This document shows positions 8,093 through 18,627 of a stretch of DNA of 64,000 nt, piece by piece (position 1 is the first letter of the stretch; every line of letters begins with the position of its first letter). The notes below the pieces were generated by a model. That model searched no databases and was not told the DNA's origin. It worked only from the letters and a program-made list of their open reading frames with translations. The stretch comes from CAZWCX01 sp964632945 (GTDB taxonomy: Bacteria > Planctomycetota > MHYJ01 > WSZJ01 > CAZWCX01): NCBI GenBank assembly GCA_964632945.1, contig CAZWCX010000019.1, positions 9,994 through 73,993 on the forward strand. Direction: 5' to 3'. The position numbers were made by a program, and so were the translations under genes.

Positions 8093-10324
8093 ATGCGCTT
8101 CTCGATCGTGGCCACCGTCCTGCGCAAGGAGTTGACGGAAACGCTCCGGGACTGGCGCACCCTCCTGCTGATGGTCGGACTGCCGGTGCTGCTCTATCCG
8201 GTGATGATCCTCGGCGCGACCCAGGTCGGAACTTCGCAGACCCGCAGCATGGAAGCGCGCGTCTCGACGGTGGCGGTATGGGGGAGCGTGCCGGACGACC
8301 TGCGGCAACGGCTCGACGCCCTGGACCTGGTCCGCCTCGTCGGATGGGACCATGCGCCCGCGGAGGTGCGTCAGGGGTTGGAGAGCGGGAGCCTGACCCC
8401 CCCGCCGCGGGGCGGGGGTCCCGGTTTCGCGGCCCCCGGCGGTCCGCTGCCGAACCTCGCGGACGTCCCGCCGCCCGGCAACCGGCCCGGCGGTCCTCCG
8501 ACCGGAGCCCCCGACGGGCCCGGCGGGCCGGAGGCCGAACATCCCGTGGTCGCGGCGGCGCGCGCCGCGCTCGATCGCCGGGTCCTCGACGCCGTCCTCG
8601 TCCCCTGGCAGGACTTCCCGTCCCGAATTGCCGGCGGCGGTCTGGGAAGGCTGGGCGTCCTCTACGACTGGGTGCGGCCGGACTCCAAGCAGGCGTATGA
8701 CCGGATCCGCGGCGAGTTGATCCGCTGGCGGGAAGACCTGGTGCACCGACGGGAACAGGAGCGCGGTCTCGAGCAGGGGTTTGCGCAGGCTCTCGACCTC
8801 GTCACCCACGACGTCGCGCTGCCCCAGAAAGTCTCCGGCCACGTGCTCGGCACCGCGATTTCGTTCCTGCTCATCGTCATGTCGCTGCTCGGCGGCGTGT
8901 ACCCGTCGATCGATCTGACGGCGGGAGAGAAGGAACGCGGCACCATGGAGACCCTCCTCTGCGCGCCGCTCCGGCCCGTGGAGATCATTTTGGGCAAGTT
9001 CTTCGCGGTGTGGGCGATCTCCACCGTCGCCGGGCTCGCCAATCTCCTGAGCATGACGGCGACCCTCACCCGCGTTCTGCCGGGGCAGGGGTGGGAGGCG
9101 CTTTCGCTCGACGCCGGCGCCCTGTTGCTCATCTTCCTCCTCTACGTGCCGGTCAGCTTCCTGACCTCGGCCGCGTTCCTCGCCGTCGGCGTGTTCGCCA
9201 AGGACTTCAAGGACGGTCAGAACCTGGTGACGCCCGCCTACATGGTCTTCGCCCTGCCGGCGGGTCTGATCCTCATTCCCGGCGTCGAACTCGATCCGGG
9301 CACCGCCTTCGTCCCGGTCCTCAACATGGCCCTGCTGATCAAGTCGCTGCTCTACGGAGAGGCGCGGGCGGACCTGGCGTTCCTGGCCCTTCTCTCTTCC
9401 GCCGCGTACGGAATGATGGCGGTCCTCTTCGCGGCCCGCGTGTTCGAAAGCGCGCAGGTCCTGCTGGGCGGGCGCGAATCGCTCCGGTCGGTCCTCGGTC
9501 TGGAACGTCGCGGCGGTCTGCCTTCGCCGGCCTTCGCCTGCGTCGCGGCCGCCGCCCTGCTCGTGGCGCTCTTCTACGGCAGCCTGCTCCTCGACGGCCG
9601 CGGCCTGGCCGTGACCATGCTGGGAACGCAGCTCGGGCTCGTGCTCCTGCCGACCCTGGGATGTTGCGCGGCGTTCGGTTTCCCCTGGAGAGAAACGCTC
9701 GCGCTGCGCCGGCCGCCCGCGTGGGGAATCGCCGCCGCGGTGGCGGTCGGTCTGTCGGCTTGGACCTTCGCCGCCGGCGTCCTGGTGCCGATCCTCCCCC
9801 CGCCGGAGTCGCTGCTCAAGGAGATGTCGAAACTCCTCCTGGGCGAGGCGTCCTGGCCCTTGTGGGTCGTCATCCTCCTGATCGGGGTCCTCCCGGGCGT
9901 GTGTGAGGAAGTGCTCTTCCGCGGCCTCGTCCTCACCGGCCTCCGCCGGCTGGGAGCGGCGCGGGCGATCGGTCTCTCGGCGCTCTTCTTCGGCGTCTTC
10001 CACGTTTCCCTGTACCGGCTCCTCCCCACCGTCTTCCTCGGGATCGTGATCGGCATCCTCGTGTGGCGGACCGGCTCGGTTTTCTGCGGAATCCTCGCGC
10101 ACGCCATCAACAATGGCTGGATGGCCGCCGTCGCCCGCTCGGAGTCGCTGTCGGCCTGGCTCGGTCTGCGGCCGGGCGAGGCGCTCCCCGGCTGGTTGAT
10201 CGCGGCAGGTTCGACCGTGCTTGTGCTTTCCCTGATCCTGCTGTGGCAGGCGCCCGCCTTCCGCCGACCGGACGCGGAGGACGAAGGCGCATGGGAACCG
10301 GAATCGGGAGGTTCAACTCCATGA
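8093..10324 (+). CDS. ABC-2 permease fused to a CPBP (CAAX-protease-like) domain
   Basis: The protein has 743 residues. The N-terminal part (1-440) is an ABC-2/NatB-like permease with a membrane helix near residue 22, a large external loop and a second membrane block from about residue 255. The loop contains an unusual Gly/Pro-rich insertion at about residues 100-146. The C-terminal part (about 520-720) is a CPBP intramembrane metalloprotease/Abi domain with its three motifs: CEEVLFRG (about 604), FHVS (about 636) and HAINNG (about 670). Such permease-protease fusions are known next to NatA-like ATPases. The downstream lipoprotein gene overlaps the stop (ATGA), making a three-gene operon. Confidence 0.88.
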   Translation: MRFSIVATVLRKELTETLRDWRTLLLMVGLPVLLYPVMILGATQVGTSQTRSMEARVSTVAVWGSVPDDLRQRLDALDLVRLVGWDHAPAEVRQGLESGSLTPPPRGGGPGFAAPGGPLPNLADVPPPGNRPGGPPTGAPDGPGGPEAEHPVVAAARAALDRRVLDAVLVPWQDFPSRIAGGGLGRLGVLYDWVRPDSKQAYDRIRGELIRWREDLVHRREQERGLEQGFAQALDLVTHDVALPQKVSGHVLGTAISFLLIVMSLLGGVYPSIDLTAGEKERGTMETLLCAPLRPVEIILGKFFAVWAISTVAGLANLLSMTATLTRVLPGQGWEALSLDAGALLLIFLLYVPVSFLTSAAFLAVGVFAKDFKDGQNLVTPAYMVFALPAGLILIPGVELDPGTAFVPVLNMALLIKSLLYGEARADLAFLALLSSAAYGMMAVLFAARVFESAQVLLGGRESLRSVLGLERRGGLPSPAFACVAAAALLVALFYGSLLLDGRGLAVTMLGTQLGLVLLPTLGCCAAFGFPWRETLALRRPPAWGIAAAVAVGLSAWTFAAGVLVPILPPPESLLKEMSKLLLGEASWPLWVVILLIGVLPGVCEEVLFRGLVLTGLRRLGAARAIGLSALFFGVFHVSLYRLLPTVFLGIVIGILVWRTGSVFCGILAHAINNGWMAAVARSESLSAWLGLRPGEALPGWLIAAGSTVLVLSLILLWQAPAFRRPDAEDEGAWEPESGGSTP

Positions 10325-10605
10325 CGCTTCGGGTACTCGTGTGGGTCGCCTTGGTAGGTCTCGTCGGCTGCAACGGGAAAGACCCCCGACCGACACCCGC
10401 GAAGGGAACGACCGGGAGTTCGTCCGCCGCCCCCGCCGCGAAGGAATCAGGGTCCGCCCCCGCCAAGGGCGCGACTCCCGCCGCGAGCGCGGCCCCGCGG
10501 GCGGACAAGGCCCGGACCGGCTCGGCCTGGGTCTGCCCCTCCTGCGCGAAAAAGTACGACGCGGCCGGGTGGTGTTGTGGACAGGAACTCCAGCGCCGGC
10601 CTTAG
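10321..10605 (+). CDS. Small lipoprotein with a C-terminal cysteine motif
   Basis: The protein has 94 residues. The start ATG overlaps the preceding TGA, which implies translational coupling to the ABC permease. The signal peptide ends in a lipobox (LVGLVGC, Cys17). A low-complexity Ala/Lys/Gly/Pro/Ser linker leads to a small domain with CPSCAKKYDAAGWCCG, which could bind a metal through its four cysteines. Its link to the exporter is inferred from coupling only. Confidence 0.7.
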   Translation: MTLRVLVWVALVGLVGCNGKDPRPTPAKGTTGSSSAAPAAKESGSAPAKGATPAASAAPRADKARTGSAWVCPSCAKKYDAAGWCCGQELQRRP

Positions 10606-10617
10606 CCCGGTGGACTT

Positions 10618-10638
10618 CCGAACCGCTTCCCGGTTCGG
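10618..10638 (+). terminator. Hairpin after the NatAB-like operon
   Basis: CCGAACCG and CGGTTCGG form an 8-bp stem with a 5-nt loop, 12 nt after the lipoprotein stop. No T-tract follows. The remaining gap to 10855 holds no convincing gene. Confidence 0.4.
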
Positions 10639-10855
10639 GAACCAGCCGGCCCCGTCCGGCCTGACGGGCAGGGCCGAGCCGGACGGTCGCGCTTGGCCCG
10701 GTTGCTCCCGCAGCGCGGTGGCCGGCGTGGCCTTTCATCCCGAAGCCGCGGACGCGGCTTTCGGAAGCAGGGGCTGGACGCGACCCGGGAGGGCGGCCGC
10801 CTCCGGCGGTGTCGCGTCGGACCGTGCCGAAACCCCGGGTACGGGCCCGGTCCGA

Positions 10856-11464
10856 TCACCCCGCCTCGCAGGCCGGCGCCGTCTCCGGCCTCGCGCGGAA
10901 GGGCAAGCCCCCGGCATAGAGCACGCCGAAGATCGCGCCGTGAAGGAGGCCCGTCGGGAGCCAGCGGGGATCGGGATGCCAGATCGACACCGCCTGGCTC
11001 CAGACCAGGGCGGACGCGATCGCCCCGGCCGCGCCGAAGCGCAGCCAGAGCGGCCCGGCGCGTTCTCCCCCCAAGTGGGCCGCGGCCACGATCATCGCCA
11101 CCGGCCCGCTGAACAGCAGTCCCATCGTGCCCAGCACGCCGAGCATGAGGAACACGTCCGGCACGCCGAGAAAGGGCGCCGTCGAAATCCAGCCCGCCAG
11201 ACTGCCGGTCACGTACGCGCAGGGCAGGAGGGCCATCTTTCTCATCGGCCCCGCGTCGTCGCCCAGGCAGATTCGAACCGCACCGGCAATCGCCAGCGCG
11301 AGCAGGGCCCCATGGGAGGCCCCGGCCGGAACCAGAATCGCGGAGGTCGGCACGGGCTCCTGGGGAAACCCGAGTCCGAGCAGGATTCCGTTCAGTCCGC
11401 CCGCCAGCGCTCCGCGCAGGGCGATTCCCCCCCACGTCACGAGAATCCGTTGCGGCGCCTGCAT
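10856..11464 (-). CDS. Polytopic membrane protein, unknown function
   Basis: The protein has 202 residues and about five to six hydrophobic segments (for example GALAGGLNGILLGLGF, GALLALAIAGAVRICLG, VFLMLGVLGTMGLLFSG, AIASALVWSQAVSIW, GLLHGAIFGVLYAGGLPF). The ATG at 11464 follows AAGGA by about 9 nt. The upstream in-frame extension from 11698 is not hydrophobic and crosses the opposite-strand promoter at 11614-11643, so it is rejected. No family is recognised. Confidence 0.6.
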   Translation of the reverse strand: MQAPQRILVTWGGIALRGALAGGLNGILLGLGFPQEPVPTSAILVPAGASHGALLALAIAGAVRICLGDDAGPMRKMALLPCAYVTGSLAGWISTAPFLGVPDVFLMLGVLGTMGLLFSGPVAMIVAAAHLGGERAGPLWLRFGAAGAIASALVWSQAVSIWHPDPRWLPTGLLHGAIFGVLYAGGLPFRARPETAPACEAG

Positions 11465-11613
11465 CGGGGTCGTTCCTTCGATCCTGCCGGACTGCGCGTC
11501 ACCGGAGACCGGATCCGGAACTCGCGCGGGGTTCGGGAGTAACTGTATATCCATCGGGTTGTTGCGTCGAACAATCCGTGTTTTCGCGAGGGCCGGAGGG
11601 GCGCGGCTACCCC

Positions 11614-11643
11614 TTGACCCCGCGAAATGGCCTCCACTATAAT
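11614..11643 (+). promoter_or_regulatory. Strong sigma70-type promoter of the PQQ/MoxR/VWA block
   Basis: TTGACC (11614-11619), an 18-nt spacer and a perfect TATAAT (11638-11643) lie about 70 nt ahead of the first gene of the 11.7-25.5 kb block. Confidence 0.75.
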
Positions 11644-11711
11644 AGCCTCTCTTCGCGCGTGTGTCGTTGCGCGCGCGCGCACCGTCCCCTCCCCGCACAG
11701 GAGCCGGTTCC

Positions 11712-11894
11712 CTGAACGCACGGATCTACGTGGCCAAGACCCTCGAACTGCTGGGGATGTTCTTCGTCGGAAGCGCCTTTGTGTATGGAGTTTTCGGCGA
11801 AGACATGAAGAAGGAATTCTTATATCTGGGGATCGGCGGCGCGATCTTCCTGATGGGGTACCTGCTCGAAGGACGCCGGGGCGGGTCGGCCTGA
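11712..11894 (+). CDS. 60-residue two-helix membrane protein with likely CTG start
   Basis: The product would be 60 residues with two hydrophobic segments (LELLGMFFVGSAFVYGVF and LYLGIGGAIFLMGYLL) separated by a short charged loop. AGGAG at 11699-11703 is spaced 8 nt from a CTG codon at 11712, the best-placed initiator; a GTG at 11730 is the alternative. The gene begins about 60 nt after the expected transcription start of the 11614-11643 promoter and is followed 16 nt later by the PQQ-like protein gene. The function is unknown; it may be an accessory membrane subunit of this block. Confidence 0.6.
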   Translation: MNARIYVAKTLELLGMFFVGSAFVYGVFGEDMKKEFLYLGIGGAIFLMGYLLEGRRGGSA

Positions 11895-11910
11895 CCGCAG
11901 AGGACCATCG

Positions 11911-14295
11911 GTGCAGTGTTTCCTGGTTTCCGTTCCCCCCGGGTCACCTCCCGTGCGCAGAATTTCCCTGTCCGTCGCCGGCGCGTGGTTGATTCTTTTT
12001 TTTGCACTCGGTGCGGGGGCGGAAGAGGCGGAGGTGGAATACGACCAGGCGACCTTCCGCACGGTGCTCCAGGAGAATCGGGATGCCCCGGACCAATTCG
12101 AGGAAGTGCAGACCTATCTGCTGAAGGGACGGCCGAATCTCGCCTTCGAGATGCTCTACCGGATGATGGAGGTCTCGGGGGAGGACGTCGTCAAGCAAAG
12201 CGGCGTGCCGAAGCTGTACCGGCACTACTCCGGCGTGAAGCAGGCCTGTCGCGACCGGCTCTGGTCGCTTTGGGGGCCGACCGTGCGGCCGGGGATCCCG
12301 CCCGGCGCGGAATTGCTGCAACGCTACCGTGACCTCTACGATCCCCCCGCGACCCGGCGGTTGGCGGCGGCGCGGGCGGCGCGGGACGTTCGGGAACTGG
12401 CGCGCGTGGCCCGGGACTACCTGGCCACGGAGGCGGGCGACGATGCGCTGCTCGCGCTGGGGGATCTCTACGCGGAGCAGGGGAATCCCGCGGAGGCGCT
12501 GGTCTATTGGGAGGAGCTGCTCTCGCGCTACGGTACCTGGAGGACGCCGGCGATTGCGTTCGAGGCCCTGACCGCCAAGGTGGTGGGCGCGCATCTGGCG
12601 CTCGGTCATCGCGACGCGGCGACCCGCCTGGTGAAGGGGTGGACCCTCGGGCTGCGTCTCGTGGGGGCGCTGGCGTCCTGGACGATGGGGGACGCGGGTG
12701 CGCAACGGCGCTCCGGTGCCGAGTTGGCGCGGGCCTACCTCGCGCGCCCGGTTCGGGCCGGCGGGCGCGCGGTCCCGTTCCTCGAACTCGTCCGTTCCAT
12801 GGGGGCGGCGGTCTCGCGTGGCCGGGACTCCTGGTCGGGAGATGAATGGCTCACCCTCGGCGGGGGACTGGAACCCGAGGGGTTTCGGACGCGGGTGGAC
12901 GGGATGGGTGACGTGGCCTGGAGCGTCGACTTTCTCGACGTGAGGAACCGGGGAGACCTGCCCACGGTCCACGGGCCGGAGAAGCAGCAGGCGTGGGGGA
13001 CACCGGTGGTCAACCTCATGGACGTGGGCGTGAACACGGGGCTGGTGCAGCCGTTCCACCCGATCGTCAGCCGCGGGCGCGTGTACGTCCTCAACGACGT
13101 GCGTGGCCGGGTGTTCGACCTGGCGACCGGCGCGCCGGCCGCGACCTTCGGGGACTTCGTGATCACGCCGACGGCGGGTTTCACGGTGGACGACGGGTTG
13201 GTTCGCGTCCCGCAGGGATTGGCCGCGCGCGGACGGTTCCTGGTCGCCGTGCAGCGGGCTTCTTTCACGGGAAACCCCGCCGACGACGAGGAGACCGACC
13301 CGCGCGACCAGTTGCCGTCCCAGACCGTCTCCGCCTTCGATCTCGCCTCCGGCCTGCGGCGATTGTGGGACACCGCGGACGTGAAGGACGAACGGAGCCG
13401 CGAGTTCTACGACGGCGCCTGTTTTCACGGGCCGCCGGCGCTCGACGAGCACAGCGCCTACGTGGGCGCGTACGTGCTCGAGAACGACGTGCGCGCCTAC
13501 CTGTGCTCGATCGATCTGCGCACCGGACGTCTCCAATGGGCGACCTTTCTGTGCGCGGAGCAGCTCTCGAGTTTCACCTCGGTGAATCCGCGGCCGGGGC
13601 TGGCGCCGGTGAAGGTGGACGGTCTGGTCGTCTGGTGCTCGAACCAGGGCGTGATCGGCGCCTTCGATGCCCTGACGGGCGAAGTGCGCTGGCTGCTCCA
13701 GTATCCGCGACGGGTCGCGTACACGTATGGCGGCAATGTGGACATGACGCCCGGATGGAGCGACAATCCGCCGGTGGTGACGGACCGGGTGCTGTTCGTG
13801 ACCCCGCAGGATGCCGAGTGGCTGGTTTCGGCGGACATTCGGACCGGCCGGCCGTACTCGTTCCACCCCCGGGCGGTCGAAGGGGACGCCTCGTTCCGTC
13901 ACATGGTGGCGGGCGCGCGCGGGGAGGTGTATCTGCTCGGGGCGAAGCCTGCGGCGGGGCGGACGGGCCGGGACCGATCCCGATCCCGCAACTCCCCGGG
14001 GGTCGGGCGCATCGTGCGATTCGATCCCCGCGACCCGGGTTCTGCCGGGGTGGCGCTCGATCTGCCCGACGAGATTACCGGCCGCGGCCGCGCCGTCGAC
14101 GGGGCGCTGTATTGTCCCACCCGGAAGGGTCTTTACGTCGCCGATTATTCCGATCCGCGCCGCCCCGTGCTGCGCGGACCGATGGTATCCTGGGAAGATC
14201 CCGCGGGCCTCGCCCGCGAGGTCGTCGTCCTCCGGTCGGTCGTACTCGTCGCCCGCGGCGACGGACGGTTGGAGGCGTATCCGGTCAAACACTGA
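11911..14295 (+). CDS. Secreted PQQ-like beta-propeller protein with helical-repeat N-terminus
   Basis: The protein has 794 residues. The GTG at 11911 follows AGAGGA; a second GTG at 11953 (VRRISLSVAG) would give a shorter signal peptide but has no ribosome-binding site. The signal sequence contains SVAGAWLILFFALGAGA. Residues about 40-250 are helical with TPR-like units (ALGDLYAEQGNPAEALVYWE). Residues about 327-794 carry repeated blade strands such as VYVLNDVRGRVFDLATG and GVIGAFDALTGEVRWLL, as in PQQ-binding-like propellers. The propeller resembles that of the larger protein at 21187-25506, so the two are paralogues flanking the MoxR/VWA genes. A cofactor-dependent dehydrogenase activity is not indicated. 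Confidence 0.8.
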   Translation: MQCFLVSVPPGSPPVRRISLSVAGAWLILFFALGAGAEEAEVEYDQATFRTVLQENRDAPDQFEEVQTYLLKGRPNLAFEMLYRMMEVSGEDVVKQSGVPKLYRHYSGVKQACRDRLWSLWGPTVRPGIPPGAELLQRYRDLYDPPATRRLAAARAARDVRELARVARDYLATEAGDDALLALGDLYAEQGNPAEALVYWEELLSRYGTWRTPAIAFEALTAKVVGAHLALGHRDAATRLVKGWTLGLRLVGALASWTMGDAGAQRRSGAELARAYLARPVRAGGRAVPFLELVRSMGAAVSRGRDSWSGDEWLTLGGGLEPEGFRTRVDGMGDVAWSVDFLDVRNRGDLPTVHGPEKQQAWGTPVVNLMDVGVNTGLVQPFHPIVSRGRVYVLNDVRGRVFDLATGAPAATFGDFVITPTAGFTVDDGLVRVPQGLAARGRFLVAVQRASFTGNPADDEETDPRDQLPSQTVSAFDLASGLRRLWDTADVKDERSREFYDGACFHGPPALDEHSAYVGAYVLENDVRAYLCSIDLRTGRLQWATFLCAEQLSSFTSVNPRPGLAPVKVDGLVVWCSNQGVIGAFDALTGEVRWLLQYPRRVAYTYGGNVDMTPGWSDNPPVVTDRVLFVTPQDAEWLVSADIRTGRPYSFHPRAVEGDASFRHMVAGARGEVYLLGAKPAAGRTGRDRSRSRNSPGVGRIVRFDPRDPGSAGVALDLPDEITGRGRAVDGALYCPTRKGLYVADYSDPRRPVLRGPMVSWEDPAGLAREVVVLRSVVLVARGDGRLEAYPVKH

Positions 14296-14429
14296 GGATC
14301 CCGGACGAGTATCCATTGAAGGGGACGTCCCGGGCCTGCCGCGCATGGGCGCCGGCGGGCGGGTCGGGCCCCGTCCCCGAAGGTGCGGAGCCGCGCGCAT
14401 CCGCCCCCATCCAACGGAGGAACCGGCAC

Positions 14430-15512
<1,083 letters not shown>

Positions 15513-16424
15513 CAAGATCTCGAACCTGGACCTGAAGGCCCGCCTCATCGTCGAGGGGTTCGTGTCGGGGCTCCACCGGAGCCCCTACCACGGCTTCAGC
15601 GTCGAGTTCGCCCAGCACCGCGAATACACCCCCGGGGACGACCTCCGTCACCTGGACTGGAAGGTGTACGGGCGCTCGGACCGACTCTACCTCAAGGAGT
15701 ACGAGCAGGAGACCAACCTGCGCGCCTACCTCCTGCTCGACACCAGCGAATCGATGAAGTACGCCTCGGGGGAGGTGAGCAAGCTGGAGTACGCCTGCTA
15801 CGTCGCGGCCAGCCTGACCCACCTGATCATCGAGCAGCAGGACGCGGTCGGGTTCGCGCGCTTCGACAGCGAGGTGCGGAAGTTCATTCCGAGCTCGAGC
15901 AGCCTGGCGCACAAGAAGACGATCCTGCAGGAGATGACCCTGCTGACCTCGGAGCGCAAGACCCGACTCGGCGGGATCCTGCACACCCTGGCCGAGCGCA
16001 TCCGGCATCGCGGGCTGGTGATCCTGATTTCGGACCTGTTCGACGAGCCCAAGGAGATCTTCTCGGGACTCCAGCATTTCCGCCACAAGGGGCACGACGT
16101 GATCGTGTTTCACATCCTCGACGAGTACGAGGTCACGTTTCCGTTCGAGCGCATGACGCTCTTCAAGGGGCTCGAGGATCTGCCCGAAGTGCTCACGGAT
16201 CCGCGGGCGCTGCGGAAGGAATACCTGGAAGAGGTGAATTCGTTCGTGACCGGGCTTCGGCGCACCTGCCTCCAGGAGCGCATCGACTACGTGCAGATTT
16301 CCACCGACCAGTTCCTGGACGTGGCGCTGTCGTCGTACCTGGCGCGGCGGCTGGGAACCAAGAGGGTGCAGTGAGACGCCGGACGGCCCGCTGACCGCGA
16401 CCGACCGCAGGGAAGGAACAAGGA

Positions 16425-18623
16425 ATGGACTGGTTCGTCAACCCGGGCATGGTGGCCTTCACCGCCTTCGGCTCCATCCCCGTGATCATTCACCTGCTGA
16501 ACCGGCAGAAGTACAAGCAGGTCCAGTGGGCGGCGATGGAATTCCTCCTCAAGGCGATCAAGCGGACGCACAGCCGCCTGCGGGTCGAGAACCTGCTGCT
16601 GCTTTTGGCCCGGATCCTGATCATGGTGCTGCTGGCGCTCGCGCTCGCCCAGCCGCTGCTGGAGCAGAATCCGTTGGCCGCGTTCGAGGCGTCGGACACG
16701 CACCTCGTTTTGGTCATCGACCATTCCTACAGCATGGGGCAGGTCGTGGCCGGGCAGACGACGCCGCTGGAGGCGGCGAAAACGGTGGCCACGGGCCTCC
16801 TCGGGGGGCTGGACGCGTCCCGCGGGGACAAGGTCTCGCTGATCCTGATGTCGGACAATCCCGACGCGGTGATCGCCGAGCCCTCCATGCAGATCGAGTT
16901 TGCGACCAAGAAGGTGGCCGACCTCGACATCAGCGACTTCGGCACCCGCGCCTTCGAGACGTTCGAGCTCGTCCTGGCCGCGGCCAAGGCGTCGAAAAAC
17001 GCCCGCAAGGAAGTCGTGCTCATCAGCGACTTCCAGCGCGCCGCCTGGAACGTCGACGACGCCGTCAAGGAGAAGTTCCGCGTCCTCCTCACCGAGTTGA
17101 CCGCGATCGCGGGCCTCAAGGTGACCCTGGTCGACGTGGGCCTGCCGGACAAGGCGAACTGCGGCATCGAGCGGCTCTCCGCGGACCAGAAGGTGATCAC
17201 GGTCGGGCATCCGATCCGCTACACCGCCCTGGTGAAAAACTGGGGCCGGGAAGAGGCGGTCGGGCGCGACCTGACCTGGTATGTCGACGGCAACCGGGTC
17301 CACAACGACGGCGTCCATGTTCCCGCCGGCGAGGCCAGCGCCTTCACGCTCGTGCACACCTTCACGGACGCCGGCCCGCACCACCTGACCGCGGAACTGA
17401 ATGCCGACGCGGTGCAGGCGGACAACAAGGCCTCCTACGCGGTCCAGGCCAAGCAGCACGTCCAGGTCCTGCTCGTCGACGGCGATCCCAGCGCGGACCC
17501 CGCGAAGGACGAGGTGATCTTCCTGCGGCTGGCCCTCAATCCGTCCATTCACCCCGACGAGATTGCGCACATCTACGACGTCGAGACGGTTCGGGATATC
17601 GTGTTCTCCGAAACCGACGTCCGTCGCTATGACCTGGTGATCATCGCCAACCTCGAGATGATCTACGAAGAGAACGTCGCCAATCTCGAATCGTACGTGA
17701 AGGCGGGCGGCGGGCTCCTGCTCTGGGTGGGCGACCGGATCAATCGGGTGGGTTACAACGAGCACCTGCACAAGGACGGCGCGGGCCTGCTGCCGGCGGA
17801 GTTGCTCCAGGCCGTCGAACCGCATCCCGATACGGTCTACGGCCTCGAGAAGATCGATTACGGCCATGCGGCGCTGGAGGGATTCAAGGCCATTCCCAGC
17901 AAGTTGACCGACCTCATGATCACCCGGTTCTACACGACGAAGGTCGACGACCGGCGGCCGGACGTGCGCGTTCTCGCGCGGTACAACGACGCCGATGCCT
18001 CCGCGGCGCTCCTCGAAAAGCTGTTCGGCCGGGGCAAGGTCGTCCTGGTGACCACGACCGCCGATCTCGACTGGCACATGATGATCAAGGACCCCGGCTA
18101 CCTGATTCTGGTCGACAAGCTCGCCCAGTATCTGGTGGCGCAACCGCAGGGGCTGAAGAACGTGCAGGTCGGGATGCCGCTGGAGTATTTCCTCAACGTC
18201 GACCAATTCGCCCGGTCGTTCTCGCTGGTTACGCCGCGACAGGGGACCACCTCGTTGTCCCCCAGCCAGGTCGGGGAGACCGGGTTCGTGCTGGTCTACC
18301 GGCAGACCGACACGGCCGGCGTGTACGCGCTCGAGCGCCCGGCCGAGTCGGGCGCGCCGGTGGCGGAGCACCCGGTCTTGTCCTACTTCGCCGTCAACGT
18401 GGACCCGCGGGAGGGGGACCTCGAATCGATCGGGGAGGAGGATCTCCGGCAGCGCTTCCCGGAGTTCAAGTTTACGTGGCAACAGCGGAGCGGTGCGGAG
18501 GCGGAAGGGCCGGCGGCGCGGCCGCCGCGATCGAGCCGGGCGTGGCGGTACCTCGCCTACGGCGTCCTCGCCCTGCTGCTCGCGGAGATGTTCATGGCCC
18601 AGCAATTCGGCGCCCGGAGGTAA
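16425..18623 (+). CDS. BatA-like membrane VWA protein
   Basis: The protein has 732 residues. The N-terminus has the BatA signature: a first hydrophobic segment, then IPVIIHLLNRQKYKQVQWAA and a second membrane helix (about 60-82). The VWA domain contains the MIDAS start DHSYSMG (about 98-104). The middle carries a CARDB-like beta domain (about 240-340). Then comes a class I amidotransferase-like segment (HVQVLLVDGDPS ... AGGGLLLWVGDRIN, about 345-440). A C-terminal membrane helix (about 705-725) closes the protein. GGAAGGAACAAGGA precedes the ATG. It is part of the MoxR-DUF58-VWA module, presumably acting at the cytoplasmic membrane. Confidence 0.88.
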   Translation: MDWFVNPGMVAFTAFGSIPVIIHLLNRQKYKQVQWAAMEFLLKAIKRTHSRLRVENLLLLLARILIMVLLALALAQPLLEQNPLAAFEASDTHLVLVIDHSYSMGQVVAGQTTPLEAAKTVATGLLGGLDASRGDKVSLILMSDNPDAVIAEPSMQIEFATKKVADLDISDFGTRAFETFELVLAAAKASKNARKEVVLISDFQRAAWNVDDAVKEKFRVLLTELTAIAGLKVTLVDVGLPDKANCGIERLSADQKVITVGHPIRYTALVKNWGREEAVGRDLTWYVDGNRVHNDGVHVPAGEASAFTLVHTFTDAGPHHLTAELNADAVQADNKASYAVQAKQHVQVLLVDGDPSADPAKDEVIFLRLALNPSIHPDEIAHIYDVETVRDIVFSETDVRRYDLVIIANLEMIYEENVANLESYVKAGGGLLLWVGDRINRVGYNEHLHKDGAGLLPAELLQAVEPHPDTVYGLEKIDYGHAALEGFKAIPSKLTDLMITRFYTTKVDDRRPDVRVLARYNDADASAALLEKLFGRGKVVLVTTTADLDWHMMIKDPGYLILVDKLAQYLVAQPQGLKNVQVGMPLEYFLNVDQFARSFSLVTPRQGTTSLSPSQVGETGFVLVYRQTDTAGVYALERPAESGAPVAEHPVLSYFAVNVDPREGDLESIGEEDLRQRFPEFKFTWQQRSGAEAEGPAARPPRSSRAWRYLAYGVLALLLAEMFMAQQFGARR

Positions 18624-18627
18624 ATGG

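Noticed and set aside
11265..11285. GATTCGAACC-like string resembling a tRNA T-loop
   Set aside because: It is inside the membrane protein coding sequence and no acceptor or anticodon stem can be drawn.
11994..12003. T8 run as a terminator
   Set aside because: It encodes the hydrophobic core of a signal peptide and has no preceding hairpin.
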